DNA of 64,000 nt, from positions 49,666 to 113,665 of the forward strand of contig JAJCZZ010000073.1 in assembly GCA_029262115.1 (NCBI GenBank), read 5' to 3'. The translations under genes and the position numbers were made by a program. Below are positions 8,939 to 20,753 of the stretch, in pieces. The stretch comes from Gemmatimonadota bacterium (GTDB taxonomy: Bacteria; Gemmatimonadota; Gemmatimonadetes; Longimicrobiales; Gaopeijiaceae). Below the pieces are notes generated by a model. That model had not been told where the DNA came from. It did not search any database and saw only the letters and a program-made list of their open reading frames with translations. How positions within the stretch are numbered: position 1 is the stretch's first letter; each line of letters begins with the position of its first letter.

Positions 8939-11734
8939 ATGGACTTCATCTTGCGCGACGGCGCCGCTGTCGGGATCCGGCCGACGACGTCAGATGATGC
9001 CGCAGCGCTCCTCGACTTCTTCCGCGCACGCTCGCCCGAATCGCTCCACTCCCGCTTCTTCGGAGTGGTGGGCGATGCCTTCCTGCAGGAGGAGAGCGTA
9101 CGGCTCACGCGCATGGGCACGGAAGGTGGCGTGAGTCTGTTGGCCACGGCAGGCGACGACGACGTGATTGGTCACGCATCCTACCATCCCTCAGGCCACG
9201 ACCGGGCCGAGGCGGACTTCCTGGTTGCTGAATCGTGGCAGGGGCGAGGGCTCGGCACCCTCCTCGTCGGCGCCATCGCCGATGCGGCAGCCGAGAACGG
9301 GGTTCGCCGCATCCAGGCAGCTGTTTTACCCGCGAACCACCGCATGCTGCAGGTGTTCCTCGATTCCGGCTACGAGGCCCGTGTACGTCCAGAGCCGGGT
9401 CGTCTCGTGGTCGAGTTCCCCGCGGACGGCACGCCGGGGGCTCGGGAGCGGTTCGAGGAACGGGAGTGGCTCGCTGCCGCTACGGCCGTAGAGGGATTCT
9501 TCCGGCCGCGATCTGTGGCCGTAATCGGGGCTTCGCGGCGCCATCGCACCATCGGGGGCGAACTCTTTCGGAACCTGCTGCGATACGGGTTCACGGGCTC
9601 GGTCTTTCCGGTCAATCCCTCCGCCTCGTCGGTGCAGGGAGTCTTCGCGTATCCAACCGTCGAGGACATACCCGTGGACGTCGATCTGGCCGTGATCGTC
9701 GTACCGGCCTCCGCCGTGCTCGAGGTTGTTGAGCAGTGCTCACGGAAGGGCGTGCGCCGCCTGGTCGTGATCTCCGCCGGCTTCTCCGAGGTGGGGGGCG
9801 AAGGAGTCGACCTCCAGCGCACCTTGCTCCAGCGGTGCCGAGCCGCCGGCATGCGGGTCATCGGGCCCAACTGCATGGGAATCGTCAACACGGACGAGGC
9901 CTGGCGTCTGAACGCTACGTTCGCTCCCACCGAGCCGGAACGGGGGCGGCTGGCATTCATGTCTCAGAGCGGCGCTCTCGGGCTTGCGATCATGGACTAT
10001 GCCGGCCGCCTCGGGCTCGGACTCAGCACGTTCGTCTCGGTGGGGAACAAGGCCGACATCTCGGGCAATGACCTCCTCCGATACTGGGCGGACGACCCGA
10101 GCGTCGACGTAATCCTGCTCTACCTCGAGTCCTTTGGGAATCCGAGAAAATTCTCCAGAATCGCCCGCAGAGTTGGTCGACGAAAACCGATCGTAGCCGT
10201 GAAGAGCGGGCGTTCTCCTGCCGGCCTGCGCGCCACCAGCTCCCATACGGGCGCCCTGATCTCGGCGTCGGACACCACGGTGGACGCCCTTTTCCGCCAT
10301 GCTGGCGTGATCCGCACCGACACGATGGAGGAGATGTTCGACGTGGCGTCCGTTCTGGCGCATCAGCCGCCTCCACGTGGACCGCGCGTGGCCATCGTCA
10401 CCAATGCCGGCGGACCGGGCATTCTGTGCGCCGACGCGTGTGCCGCCGAGGGTTTGGAGGTGCCATCCCTCACGCCGCCCACGGTCGATGCGCTGCGGGA
10501 GATGCTACCATCCGGAGCGAGCCCGCAGAACCCGGTGGACATGATCGCCTCCGCTTCACCTGCCGACTTTCGTCGTGCTGTGGAAATCGTGGGGCGCGAT
10601 CCGCAGGTGGACGCCGTGATCGCAATCTTTGTGCCCCCTGTGGTGACCAGATCCGAAGATGTAGCGCGTTCGATCGTGGAGGCCGCCCGTGCACTCCGGG
10701 ACGAAGCCAAACCCGTCCTGACGGTCTTCATGCAGTCGCGGGGGCTCCCGCCGGATCTCTCGGCCGACGATCTCCGCCTCCCGGCGTTCACCTTTCCGGA
10801 GAGCGCAGCCATCGCGCTGGCGCGCGCGGCCCACTACGGGGCATGGCTGGCGCGGCCACACACACCCCCGGCCCGTTTCCCGGATGCGCGACGGGGCCAA
10901 GCGGCGTCCGTGGTCGCCCGCGCGCTCGCGGAGGAGAAGGGCTGGCTGGACGCCGGAGAGGTGGCGACGATTCTCGAGAGCTACGGACTACCGGTCCTGG
11001 AGCAGCGGTGGTGCGCCACGGCGGAGGAAGTAGAGGAAGCTGCGATGGCCATCGGTGCACCGGTGGCGCTCAAGGGGGCGGCCACGGGGCTGGTCCACAA
11101 AACCGAGGCCGGCGCCGTCGCGCTGGGCGTGGAGCCCGCCGATGCCCGTCAGGCCGCGACTGGCATGGTCGAAAGACTCCGGGCGGAGGGACACGAAATC
11201 GAGGGGTTTCTGGTGCAGCGAATGGCGAAGGAAGGAGTCGAGATGATCGTCGGGGTTGTGCACGACGAGCACTTCGGACCCGTCCTCGCGTGCGGTGCCG
11301 GGGGAACTCTGGTTGAATTATTGGGCGACGTGGTAGTGCGCATCGCGCCCCTTTCGGAGGACGAAGCACGTGCCATGCTTCGGGAACTGCGAACGTGGCC
11401 TGCCCTCACAGGCTACAGAGGCACGCCACCTGGCGATGTGGACGCTCTCGTGGAGGTGGTCCTGAGGGTCGGGGTGATGGCCGATGATCTGCCCGAGATC
11501 CGCGAACTGGACCTCAATCCCGTCCTGGTCCATGAGCAGGGTATCAGCCTTGTGGATGCGCGCATCCGGGTGGAGCATCAGCCGCGAACCGGTGAGCGCC
11601 CGCCGCGTCCATCGACATCATCCGACCAGTCACCGTTCGGCTCCCCGAACGCTTCGCCTCTCCGCGGCTCTCGGATGCCGGTCGACCAGCTTTCCCCGGC
11701 ACTCGACGACGCCAGGGATCGTCGGCCCGGGTGA
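8939..11734 (+). CDS. GNAT acetyltransferase fused to ADP-forming acyl-CoA synthetase (Pat/PatZ-like)
   Basis: The 931-aa protein has an N-terminal GNAT domain (residues about 1-165; SWQGRGLGTLLVG is the acetyl-CoA loop). The NDP-forming acyl-CoA synthetase follows: CoA-binding Rossmann fold (SVAVIGASRRHRTIGG), ligase segments (GPNCMGIVNT, SQSGALGLAI, SSHTGALISASD near 434) and an ATP-grasp domain (about 680-880; GAPVALKGAATGLVHKTEAG). Such proteins acetylate lysines, for example of acetyl-CoA synthetase, and the synthetase part is often regulatory. E. coli PatZ has GNAT at the C-terminus; this one has the reverse order, as in some actinobacterial enzymes. It is divergent from the CBS gene. 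Ser/Pro-rich residues after 885 look unstructured. Confidence 0.9.
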   Translation: MDFILRDGAAVGIRPTTSDDAAALLDFFRARSPESLHSRFFGVVGDAFLQEESVRLTRMGTEGGVSLLATAGDDDVIGHASYHPSGHDRAEADFLVAESWQGRGLGTLLVGAIADAAAENGVRRIQAAVLPANHRMLQVFLDSGYEARVRPEPGRLVVEFPADGTPGARERFEEREWLAAATAVEGFFRPRSVAVIGASRRHRTIGGELFRNLLRYGFTGSVFPVNPSASSVQGVFAYPTVEDIPVDVDLAVIVVPASAVLEVVEQCSRKGVRRLVVISAGFSEVGGEGVDLQRTLLQRCRAAGMRVIGPNCMGIVNTDEAWRLNATFAPTEPERGRLAFMSQSGALGLAIMDYAGRLGLGLSTFVSVGNKADISGNDLLRYWADDPSVDVILLYLESFGNPRKFSRIARRVGRRKPIVAVKSGRSPAGLRATSSHTGALISASDTTVDALFRHAGVIRTDTMEEMFDVASVLAHQPPPRGPRVAIVTNAGGPGILCADACAAEGLEVPSLTPPTVDALREMLPSGASPQNPVDMIASASPADFRRAVEIVGRDPQVDAVIAIFVPPVVTRSEDVARSIVEAARALRDEAKPVLTVFMQSRGLPPDLSADDLRLPAFTFPESAAIALARAAHYGAWLARPHTPPARFPDARRGQAASVVARALAEEKGWLDAGEVATILESYGLPVLEQRWCATAEEVEEAAMAIGAPVALKGAATGLVHKTEAGAVALGVEPADARQAATGMVERLRAEGHEIEGFLVQRMAKEGVEMIVGVVHDEHFGPVLACGAGGTLVELLGDVVVRIAPLSEDEARAMLRELRTWPALTGYRGTPPGDVDALVEVVLRVGVMADDLPEIRELDLNPVLVHEQGISLVDARIRVEHQPRTGERPPRPSTSSDQSPFGSPNASPLRGSRMPVDQLSPALDDARDRRPG

Positions 11735-11744
11735 TTACCTCGAC

Positions 11745-11868
11745 ATGAGGTCGAAGTTCGTCTCTTTTTAAGCATCCGGTGAAGCGTCATCTGCGACAGG
11801 CTCGGCGCCACGTCCAGTTCCACCGCCTTTTCGGCGAGCAGTCGCACCGCCCAAGATCCGCGCGCCAC
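11745..11868 (-). pseudogene. IS630-family transposase fragment
   Basis: About 40 codons on the minus strand read WAVRLLAEKAVELDVAPSL then SQMTLHRMLKK, which matches the N-terminal helix-turn-helix portion of IS630-type transposases (WTLRLLADKVVEL, ISHETVRRTLKK in typical members). No DDE catalytic domain or terminal repeats are seen nearby, so only a scrap remains between the acyltransferase gene and the cytochrome lipoprotein. Confidence 0.6.
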
Positions 11869-11888
11869 GGATCAGGTCGGCGCGCTCC

Positions 11889-12407
11889 TCAGCGGATCTC
11901 TTCCCGGAGACGCTCCCGGAACGTCGAATGACACGAGACGCAGGCCTGCCTGAGCTCGGCATCGGCGGAAAGCACGGCTCCGAGCTGGCCTCCTCGTGCC
12001 TCTTCCCCCAGGCGCACGGCCAGGTCGTGGACGCGCGTGTCCATCCCCCCGAAGCTGGACATCTCCTCGCCAAGGACGCTTGAAATGCGCTGGAACTCCT
12101 CAGGAGGGACCCGGGGATGGTTGGCGACGGCGTCCGCACCTGCCGCGATGGTGTCGAAGTTCTCCAACCAGAGGCCGCGGCTGATCTGCGCCATTTGGGT
12201 CTCCAGGCCCGTCATGATGCCGAGCAGGCCCGGGAGAACGACCCGAGTGGAGGAGTCTCGAACCGTATCCGTCGTCTCCGCCTCTCGGTCGGGTCTCTGA
12301 GAGGTCGAGTCGGGCCGGTGGTCCCCGTCGCCCGACTCGGGAGCACACGCCGCGAGGAGGAGCGTCCCGACAAGACTGATCGATGTTCGCCGGATCGAAT
12401 TCTTCAT
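11889..12407 (-). CDS. Lipoprotein with C-terminal c-type haem site (cytochrome c'-like)
   Basis: The 172-aa product has a lipoprotein signal (SLVGTLLLAACAPES, lipobox LLAAC at about residue 20), an acidic linker, then a helical domain ending in ACVSCHSTFRERLREEI. A single CxxCH only 15 residues from the C-terminus, after four predicted helices, is the cytochrome c' / c556 arrangement. It is probably an outer- or inner-membrane-anchored periplasmic electron carrier or gas-binding protein. A CRP-type site lies 160 bp upstream. No redox partner is adjacent. Confidence 0.8.
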   Translation of the reverse strand: MKNSIRRTSISLVGTLLLAACAPESGDGDHRPDSTSQRPDREAETTDTVRDSSTRVVLPGLLGIMTGLETQMAQISRGLWLENFDTIAAGADAVANHPRVPPEEFQRISSVLGEEMSSFGGMDTRVHDLAVRLGEEARGGQLGAVLSADAELRQACVSCHSTFRERLREEIR

Positions 12408-12566
12408 TGCTTCCGGACTCCTTTGGACAACGTCATGGAGATGAACCGCCGGTCAACCCGCCCGCGGCACGCCACGAATCGATGCTTCCGTCCTGACACT
12501 CCACCATCCGGCCCGCCCCCGGCTGCCCGGTCATGTTCAATGATGCACTGTGTCGGTGGCTGGCAC

Positions 12567-12582
12567 TGTGATCTGCGTCACG
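12567..12582. promoter_or_regulatory. CRP-type site 1
   Basis: TGTGA-TCTGCG-TCACG matches the CRP half-site arrangement TGTGA-N6-TCACA with one mismatch. It lies in the 353-bp gap 12408-12760, 160 bp before the cytochrome lipoprotein start. Nothing else was recognised in this gap. Confidence 0.45.
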
Positions 12583-12760
12583 CACCTGTCCGACCCGTCG
12601 GAGATTCTGCCGTTCCGACTCGGAGACATCGAACTTCGCCGAGCCGAGGAGAGCTTGCCCCCATTGGCATGCGAATGGCCGGGACACCGAAGCGCCCCGG
12701 CCATTCGGGTGCTGCCGTCTCGACCGGCGAGCAGCTGCGTCGGCTGGGCTACTTGTCGGC

Positions 12761-13423
12761 TCACCTCCCTCTGTTCCGCGCTCCCATAGTGGGTAAAGTG
12801 AACGTCAGACCGGTGGAGAGCAGGAGATCGTTCTGGATCTCCGAGTCCAGCCCGCTTATCTCCGGATCGAGCGAGGAGAGGTAGTTGCGCACGTCGATTC
12901 GAAGCGCGACGACGGGGGTCAGGTGCAAGTTGGCGCCGCCACCGAAGTTGACCGCAAAATCGGACTGCGTGTCCGCTCCCTCGTAGTCCGGGTCATAGAT
13001 CTTGGCCCCGGCTCCGACGGTGAGGAACGGCTCGATGGGACGGATCCCGACCGGGAGGAAGAGCGACAGGTTTCCGCTCACTAAGAAGATGTTCGCGTCC
13101 GTGACGGTCGGGTTCCCCGCCGAGTGCGCGTTCACGGTGGTGGGCAGGTATCTGAGGTCCGCTTGGACACCGAAGCGGTCGCCCATCCGGACGCCCCCGG
13201 TCAAGCCGAGTGCGAGGGCGTCGTCGATGACCCCTCCGTCCAGCGCAACCAGCGTGCTTCCGTCCGCCGTGAGGCGGTACGAACTCGGGAGGTCGGACAA
13301 CATCAGGCCGCCACCGATCGAAGGGGTCACCTCGAAGCGGAGCTTCGGCTGTTGGGCTGCGAGCGGGACGGCGAAGGCCAGGCCGGTGGCCGCGACCAGG
13401 AGGGTGAAGTGCGAGCGTGTCAT
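12761..13423 (-). CDS. Exported outer-membrane beta-barrel protein
   Basis: The 220-aa protein has a signal peptide (LLVAATGLAFAVPLAAQ) and then alternating strands typical of an eight-stranded barrel of the OmpA/OmpW-like size (RFEVTPSIGGGLML, VQADLRYLPTTVNA, LSLFLPVGIRPIEPFLTVG, GGGANLHLTPVVALRIDVR), ending in a strand (LLLSTGLTFTL). The ATG at 13423 has GGAG eight bases upstream; in-frame starts further out were rejected. Family and ligand are unknown. It is divergent from the efflux adaptor, and CRP-type site 2 lies 74 bp upstream. Confidence 0.82.
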   Translation of the reverse strand: MTRSHFTLLVAATGLAFAVPLAAQQPKLRFEVTPSIGGGLMLSDLPSSYRLTADGSTLVALDGGVIDDALALGLTGGVRMGDRFGVQADLRYLPTTVNAHSAGNPTVTDANIFLVSGNLSLFLPVGIRPIEPFLTVGAGAKIYDPDYEGADTQSDFAVNFGGGANLHLTPVVALRIDVRNYLSSLDPEISGLDSEIQNDLLLSTGLTFTLPTMGARNRGR

Positions 13424-13496
13424 GGTGCTCTCCATGGGTTGGAGGTGGATTGCTCTACGTCGCACGTTGACGATCGAGGTACGATGAGCGGGACGC

Positions 13497-13512
13497 TGTG
13501 ACGGCGATCACC
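13497..13512. promoter_or_regulatory. CRP-type site 2
   Basis: TGTGA-CGGCGA-TCACC, one mismatch to TGTGA-N6-TCACA, lies 74 bp upstream of the barrel-protein start in the divergent promoter region. It is probably bound by the CRP-family regulator at 19634. Confidence 0.5.
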
Positions 13513-13597
13513 CACGGTGTGTGCGGTGGTGCCGTCCGACCGGACACCGTCGCGAGCCGACTCATTCCGGGGCCGCCCGTGCCCTCGGTCCGGGCCG

Positions 13598-13613
13598 TGT
13601 GATTTCCATCACA
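13598..13613. promoter_or_regulatory. CRP-type site 3 (perfect)
   Basis: TGTGA-TTTCCA-TCACA is a perfect copy of the CRP consensus halves and lies 101 bp upstream of the efflux adaptor ATG. The operon it precedes encodes, further downstream, a CRP-family regulator whose recognition helix has the matching RExxxR pattern. Confidence 0.65.
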
Positions 13614-13713
13614 GCCCGCTGCACTTCTCTCCGTGAACTTCGATCCAGGCATCGACGGAGACCGTGACGCCGCCTCCACGGACGGAGGCCGGTCACCATG
13701 CGCGGAGGGCACC

Positions 13714-14855
13714 ATGACCGCTTCCAGACTCACACTTCTCCCTCCGGTCCTTCTGACGACACTCGTCGGCGTCGTGTTCGCGTCGTGCGGGGGCGAGGAA
13801 GCATCCCCCGGAACAGGGGTGGAAGCGGCGCGCATCCTCTCCCCATCCGACGTGAGCGTCTCCGGGGCAGCGGACGTCGAGAGCGGTCTTCCGCTCAGTG
13901 GCTCCCTGAATCCGCATCGGTCGGTCCAGCTTCGCGCGCAGCTCTCCGGCACCATCCTGGAGGCGCCGCCGCTGGCGGGTGAGGAGGTCGAGAAAGGAGA
14001 TCTCCTGGCCCGGTACGACGCCCACACCTTCCAGGTACGGCTTTCGGCCGCGCGCTCCGCCGTCGCTGCGGCGCAGGCCGCGGTGGCGACGGCCGAGCAC
14101 AGCGAAAGTGGAGCGGAGGTTCTGGCCGACGCCGGTGCGATCTCGGAGCACGACCTGCGCCAGGCCCGGAGCGCGGCAGAGGCGGCCCGCGCCCAGCTCG
14201 AGGTCGCACGGGCGGAGTTCGGCCAGGCTCAGGAGACCGTGTCGAGGACCGTCGTCCGGTCACCGATGGACGGGATCGCGGATCGCAGGCTCGTGAACGA
14301 CGGAGAGGCCGTGAATCCCGGCCGACTCCTGTACTCGGTAGTGAGCCTGGATACGCTGGAGCTGGCCGCGAAGGTCTCGGCCCACAACCTGTCGGCCGTC
14401 AAGGTTGGAGCCCCGGTCGTCTTCCACCTGGATGCGTATCCGGGCCGTCGGTTCGAGGGTGAGGTGGCACGTGTCGACCCGATGGCGGACGCGGCGACAC
14501 GGCAGCTGACCGTATACGTCCGCCTTCCGAATGCGCAGCACGAGCTCGTAGGAGGGCTCTACGCCACGGGCCTGATCGTCGAAGACCGGAGCGCGGACGC
14601 GGTGACGGTTCCAGCCGATGCGGTGCGGGGAACGCCCGACGCCAGCTATGTCCTGGCCGTCGACGACGGAGTCGTCCGCCGCCGCCCGGTCGTGGTCGGT
14701 CCTTCCGACGCCTGGAGCGATCGGGTGGTGATCCGGAAGGGGCTACCGGCGGGCACGACGGTGGTGGTCGGGCCCGACGCGGGCCTGGAGGAAGGGACCC
14801 GCGTCCACATCCAGCCCGTCGATGTGCGGGCTGGTCCGGGAACGGAGGGTCCCCG

Positions 14856-14859
<4 letters not shown>
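13714..14859 (+). CDS. RND efflux periplasmic adaptor lipoprotein
   Basis: The 381-aa membrane-fusion protein links an inner-membrane RND pump to an outer-membrane channel. It has a lipobox (VVFASCGGEE), a lipoyl half-motif (LRAQLSGTILEAPPLAGEEV), a coiled-coil hairpin rich in Ala/Arg (AARSAVAAAQAAVATAE onward), the second lipoyl half (VRSPMDGIADRRLVNDGE) and beta-barrel and proximal domains. The ATG at 13714 follows GGAGG at good spacing; an upstream in-frame ATG at 13633 lacks one. The stop overlaps the pump ATG by 4 bp. The CRP-type site at 13598 is the likely control point. Confidence 0.93.
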
Positions 14860-18922
<4,063 letters not shown>

Positions 18923-18923
<1 letters not shown>

Positions 18924-19641
18924 TGAACTTCATCAATGGCGGAATCGGATGGATGGCGGCCGTCGCCCTCCTGCTCGCTTCGAGCGCGTCTCCGGCCGTC
19001 CGGGCCCAGGAGGTCGGTCCGGCCGACAGGGCCCACTTCCCGGGATCGGTATCGCCGGACTCGCTGACCCTCGCGGATGCCGCGCGGATGCCGCGCGGCT
19101 GGCTCTCGCCAGCCATCCGAGCGTCGCCGCGGCCCGCGCCCGACGGGACGCTGCCGCGGCGGAAGTTCGGGAGGCGCGCGCGTCCCGGCTTCCGTCGTTG
19201 GGCGTGATGGGTTCGGTCGTCCAGGTCTCGGTGCCCCTCTTCACCGGAGGAGCGACCGGCGGTCGGATCGCCCGGGCCGAGGCCGAGAGCGACGCGGCCC
19301 GTGAGCGGGTACGCTCGGTCGAGCTGCAGGTCGGAGATGCGGTGGACCGGGCCCTCTCGGCCACGGAGGAGGCCGACGCTCGCGTAGGAAGCCTGGACGC
19401 CGCCGTTCACGCCTTCGCCGAAGTGGCGCGAATCGAGCGCTTGAGGCTGGAGACGGGGCACGGTGTACAGAAAGACTACCTCGACGCGGAAGCCACGCTG
19501 CTCGAAGCACGGGCCCGACGCGCACGGGCCGAATACGCGCGGCTGACGGCCAGGGCGCAGGCGGCACGCGTCACCGGAGAGCTCACGTTGGAATGGATCC
19601 ACCGACATCTGGATACGGCAGGGAGGCCCGCCAATGAGTAG
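18923..19641 (+). pseudogene. TolC-like outer-membrane efflux gene, frameshifted and short
   Basis: The first frame, from ATG 18923, gives a signal peptide (MAAVALLLASSASPAVRAQ) and the TolC opening DSLTLADAAR. It then runs into a tandem 11-bp duplication at 19077-19098 and is shifted. The correct continuation lies in another frame: LALASHPSVAAARARRDAA, SVPLFTGGATGGRIARAE, a long helix pair and LETGHGVQKDYLDAEATLLEARARRARAEY, ending at 19641. Even when repaired, the product is about 235 aa against the usual 400-450, so one repeat half is missing. The genomic slot (adaptor, pump, channel) is canonical. The channel is probably non-functional, or supplied elsewhere. Confidence 0.8.
19077..19098 (+). 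repeat. 11-bp tandem duplication causing a frameshift
   Basis: ATGCCGCGCGG occurs twice in direct succession. Removing one copy restores the reading LTLADAARLALASHPSV expected of a TolC-family N-terminus, so the duplication is the disabling mutation. Confidence 0.85.
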
Positions 19642-20374
19642 CGAAGCGAAGGAGATTCTGAGGGAGATCCCGCTCTTCGAGGGTCTTGGGGACCGGGCGC
19701 TCGACGCCGTGGCCCAGCGCACCGTAATCAAGCGCTACCCCAGGAACGCCATCCTCTTTCGTGAGGGAGAGACGGCACGGGGCCTCTTCGTCGTCGTGGA
19801 GGGGGGTGTGAAGATCTATCGGGCCGGAGCCAACGGACGCGAGCAGATCCTCCACGTCGAGCAGCCCAGGCACTCCCTGGCGGAGCTCCCCCTGCTGGAC
19901 GGCGCTCCCTATCCGGCATCCGCTCGGGCGTCGGAAGACTCGCGAATCCTCTTCCTTCCTCGCGACTCCTTCCGGTGGCTGTATCAGAACAACTCGGAGA
20001 TCGCCGACGCCACGATCCGGGAGCTCGGACGGCGTCTGCGAAAGGTTATTCGTCTCGTCGAGAAGCTTTCGCTGAAGGACGTGCCGGCGCGCGTCGCCAC
20101 GGCGCTCGTCGAGCTCGCCACGGCCGCGGGCGAGCTTCGTCAGGGAGGTGAGTTTTCCCTCGACGCCACCCAGGAGGAGCTGGCCGGGGAACTGGGGACC
20201 ACCCGGGAGAGCGTCTCGCGCGCACTCTCGGCGCTGCGGAAGGACGAGATCGTCGAGGTGGACGATTCACGCGTGCGGATCCTGGACGTCGACGCCCTCC
20301 GGAGAGCGGCCGGCGTGCCGCTGGCGGCCATCACCGGGAGCGTGTACGAGCGGTCCGTTCCGCGACGGCGATGA
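19634..20374 (+). CDS. CRP/FNR-family transcriptional regulator
   Basis: The 246-aa protein has an N-terminal cyclic-nucleotide-type beta roll (LFREGETARGLFVVVEGGVKIY, SLAELPLLDGAPYPASARA), a dimerisation helix and a C-terminal winged helix (DATQEELAGELGTTRESVSRALSAL). The recognition helix RESVSR keeps the Arg-Glu-x-x-x-Arg arrangement that reads TGTGA in CRP. It lacks the N-terminal cysteine cluster of FNR, so an O2-sensing iron-sulfur centre is unlikely; the effector is unknown. It overlaps the efflux channel gene by 8 bp and is the last regulator of that operon, so autoregulation through the site at 13598 is plausible. Confidence 0.9.
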   Translation: MSSEAKEILREIPLFEGLGDRALDAVAQRTVIKRYPRNAILFREGETARGLFVVVEGGVKIYRAGANGREQILHVEQPRHSLAELPLLDGAPYPASARASEDSRILFLPRDSFRWLYQNNSEIADATIRELGRRLRKVIRLVEKLSLKDVPARVATALVELATAAGELRQGGEFSLDATQEELAGELGTTRESVSRALSALRKDEIVEVDDSRVRILDVDALRRAAGVPLAAITGSVYERSVPRRR

Positions 20375-20462
20375 CTCCGTGCGCTGGATCACGGTGCCAG
20401 GAACGGGCAGCGGACACCTTCGGGGTGTGGTTCGATCATCGATTCCCCGCGGGAGGTGTCCC

Positions 20463-20702
20463 ATGAAGCAGGTCTCGCATTCCCTTCCGGACTTCGACCT
20501 CCGACCCGTCCATCCCCGGGAGCGCCGCCGTCGTCTTCTCGAACGCTTCGAGCGGACGGATCCCGGCATGGGCTTTGTCCTGGTCGTAGACGAGCACCCT
20601 CTTCCGCTGATCCACTGGCTGTCCGAGCGTCGGTTCGGTGAGTTCGATGGCAGCTTCGTGGAGCGCGGCTTCACGTGGCGCGTACTGATCCGGAGGCGGT
20701 GA
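20463..20702 (+). CDS. DUF2249-domain protein
   Basis: The 79-aa protein reads FDLRPVHPRERRRRLLERF, then GMGFVLVVDEHPLPLIHWL and ERGFTWRVLIRR, the compact TusA/SirA-like fold of DUF2249, in which DLRP and the DH-P-PL segment are conserved. Family members frequently accompany CRP/FNR regulators and nitrogen-oxide or redox genes; the biochemical role is unknown. GGGAGG precedes the ATG at proper spacing. It lies 88 bp after the CRP gene, same strand, probably co-transcribed. Confidence 0.8.
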   Translation: MKQVSHSLPDFDLRPVHPRERRRRLLERFERTDPGMGFVLVVDEHPLPLIHWLSERRFGEFDGSFVERGFTWRVLIRRR

Positions 20703-20753
20703 GGCGACCCGCGTCCCGGCCGCCCGCCTTCGCTGCGGGCCCCCGAGACTTCC

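Noticed and set aside
8939..8941. Sigma54-like GG-N10-GC pairs in the gap before the acyltransferase gene
   Set aside because: The downstream TTGC half is poor and no CGGGAC-N5-GTCCCG repeat lies nearby; such pairs are common by chance at this GC content.
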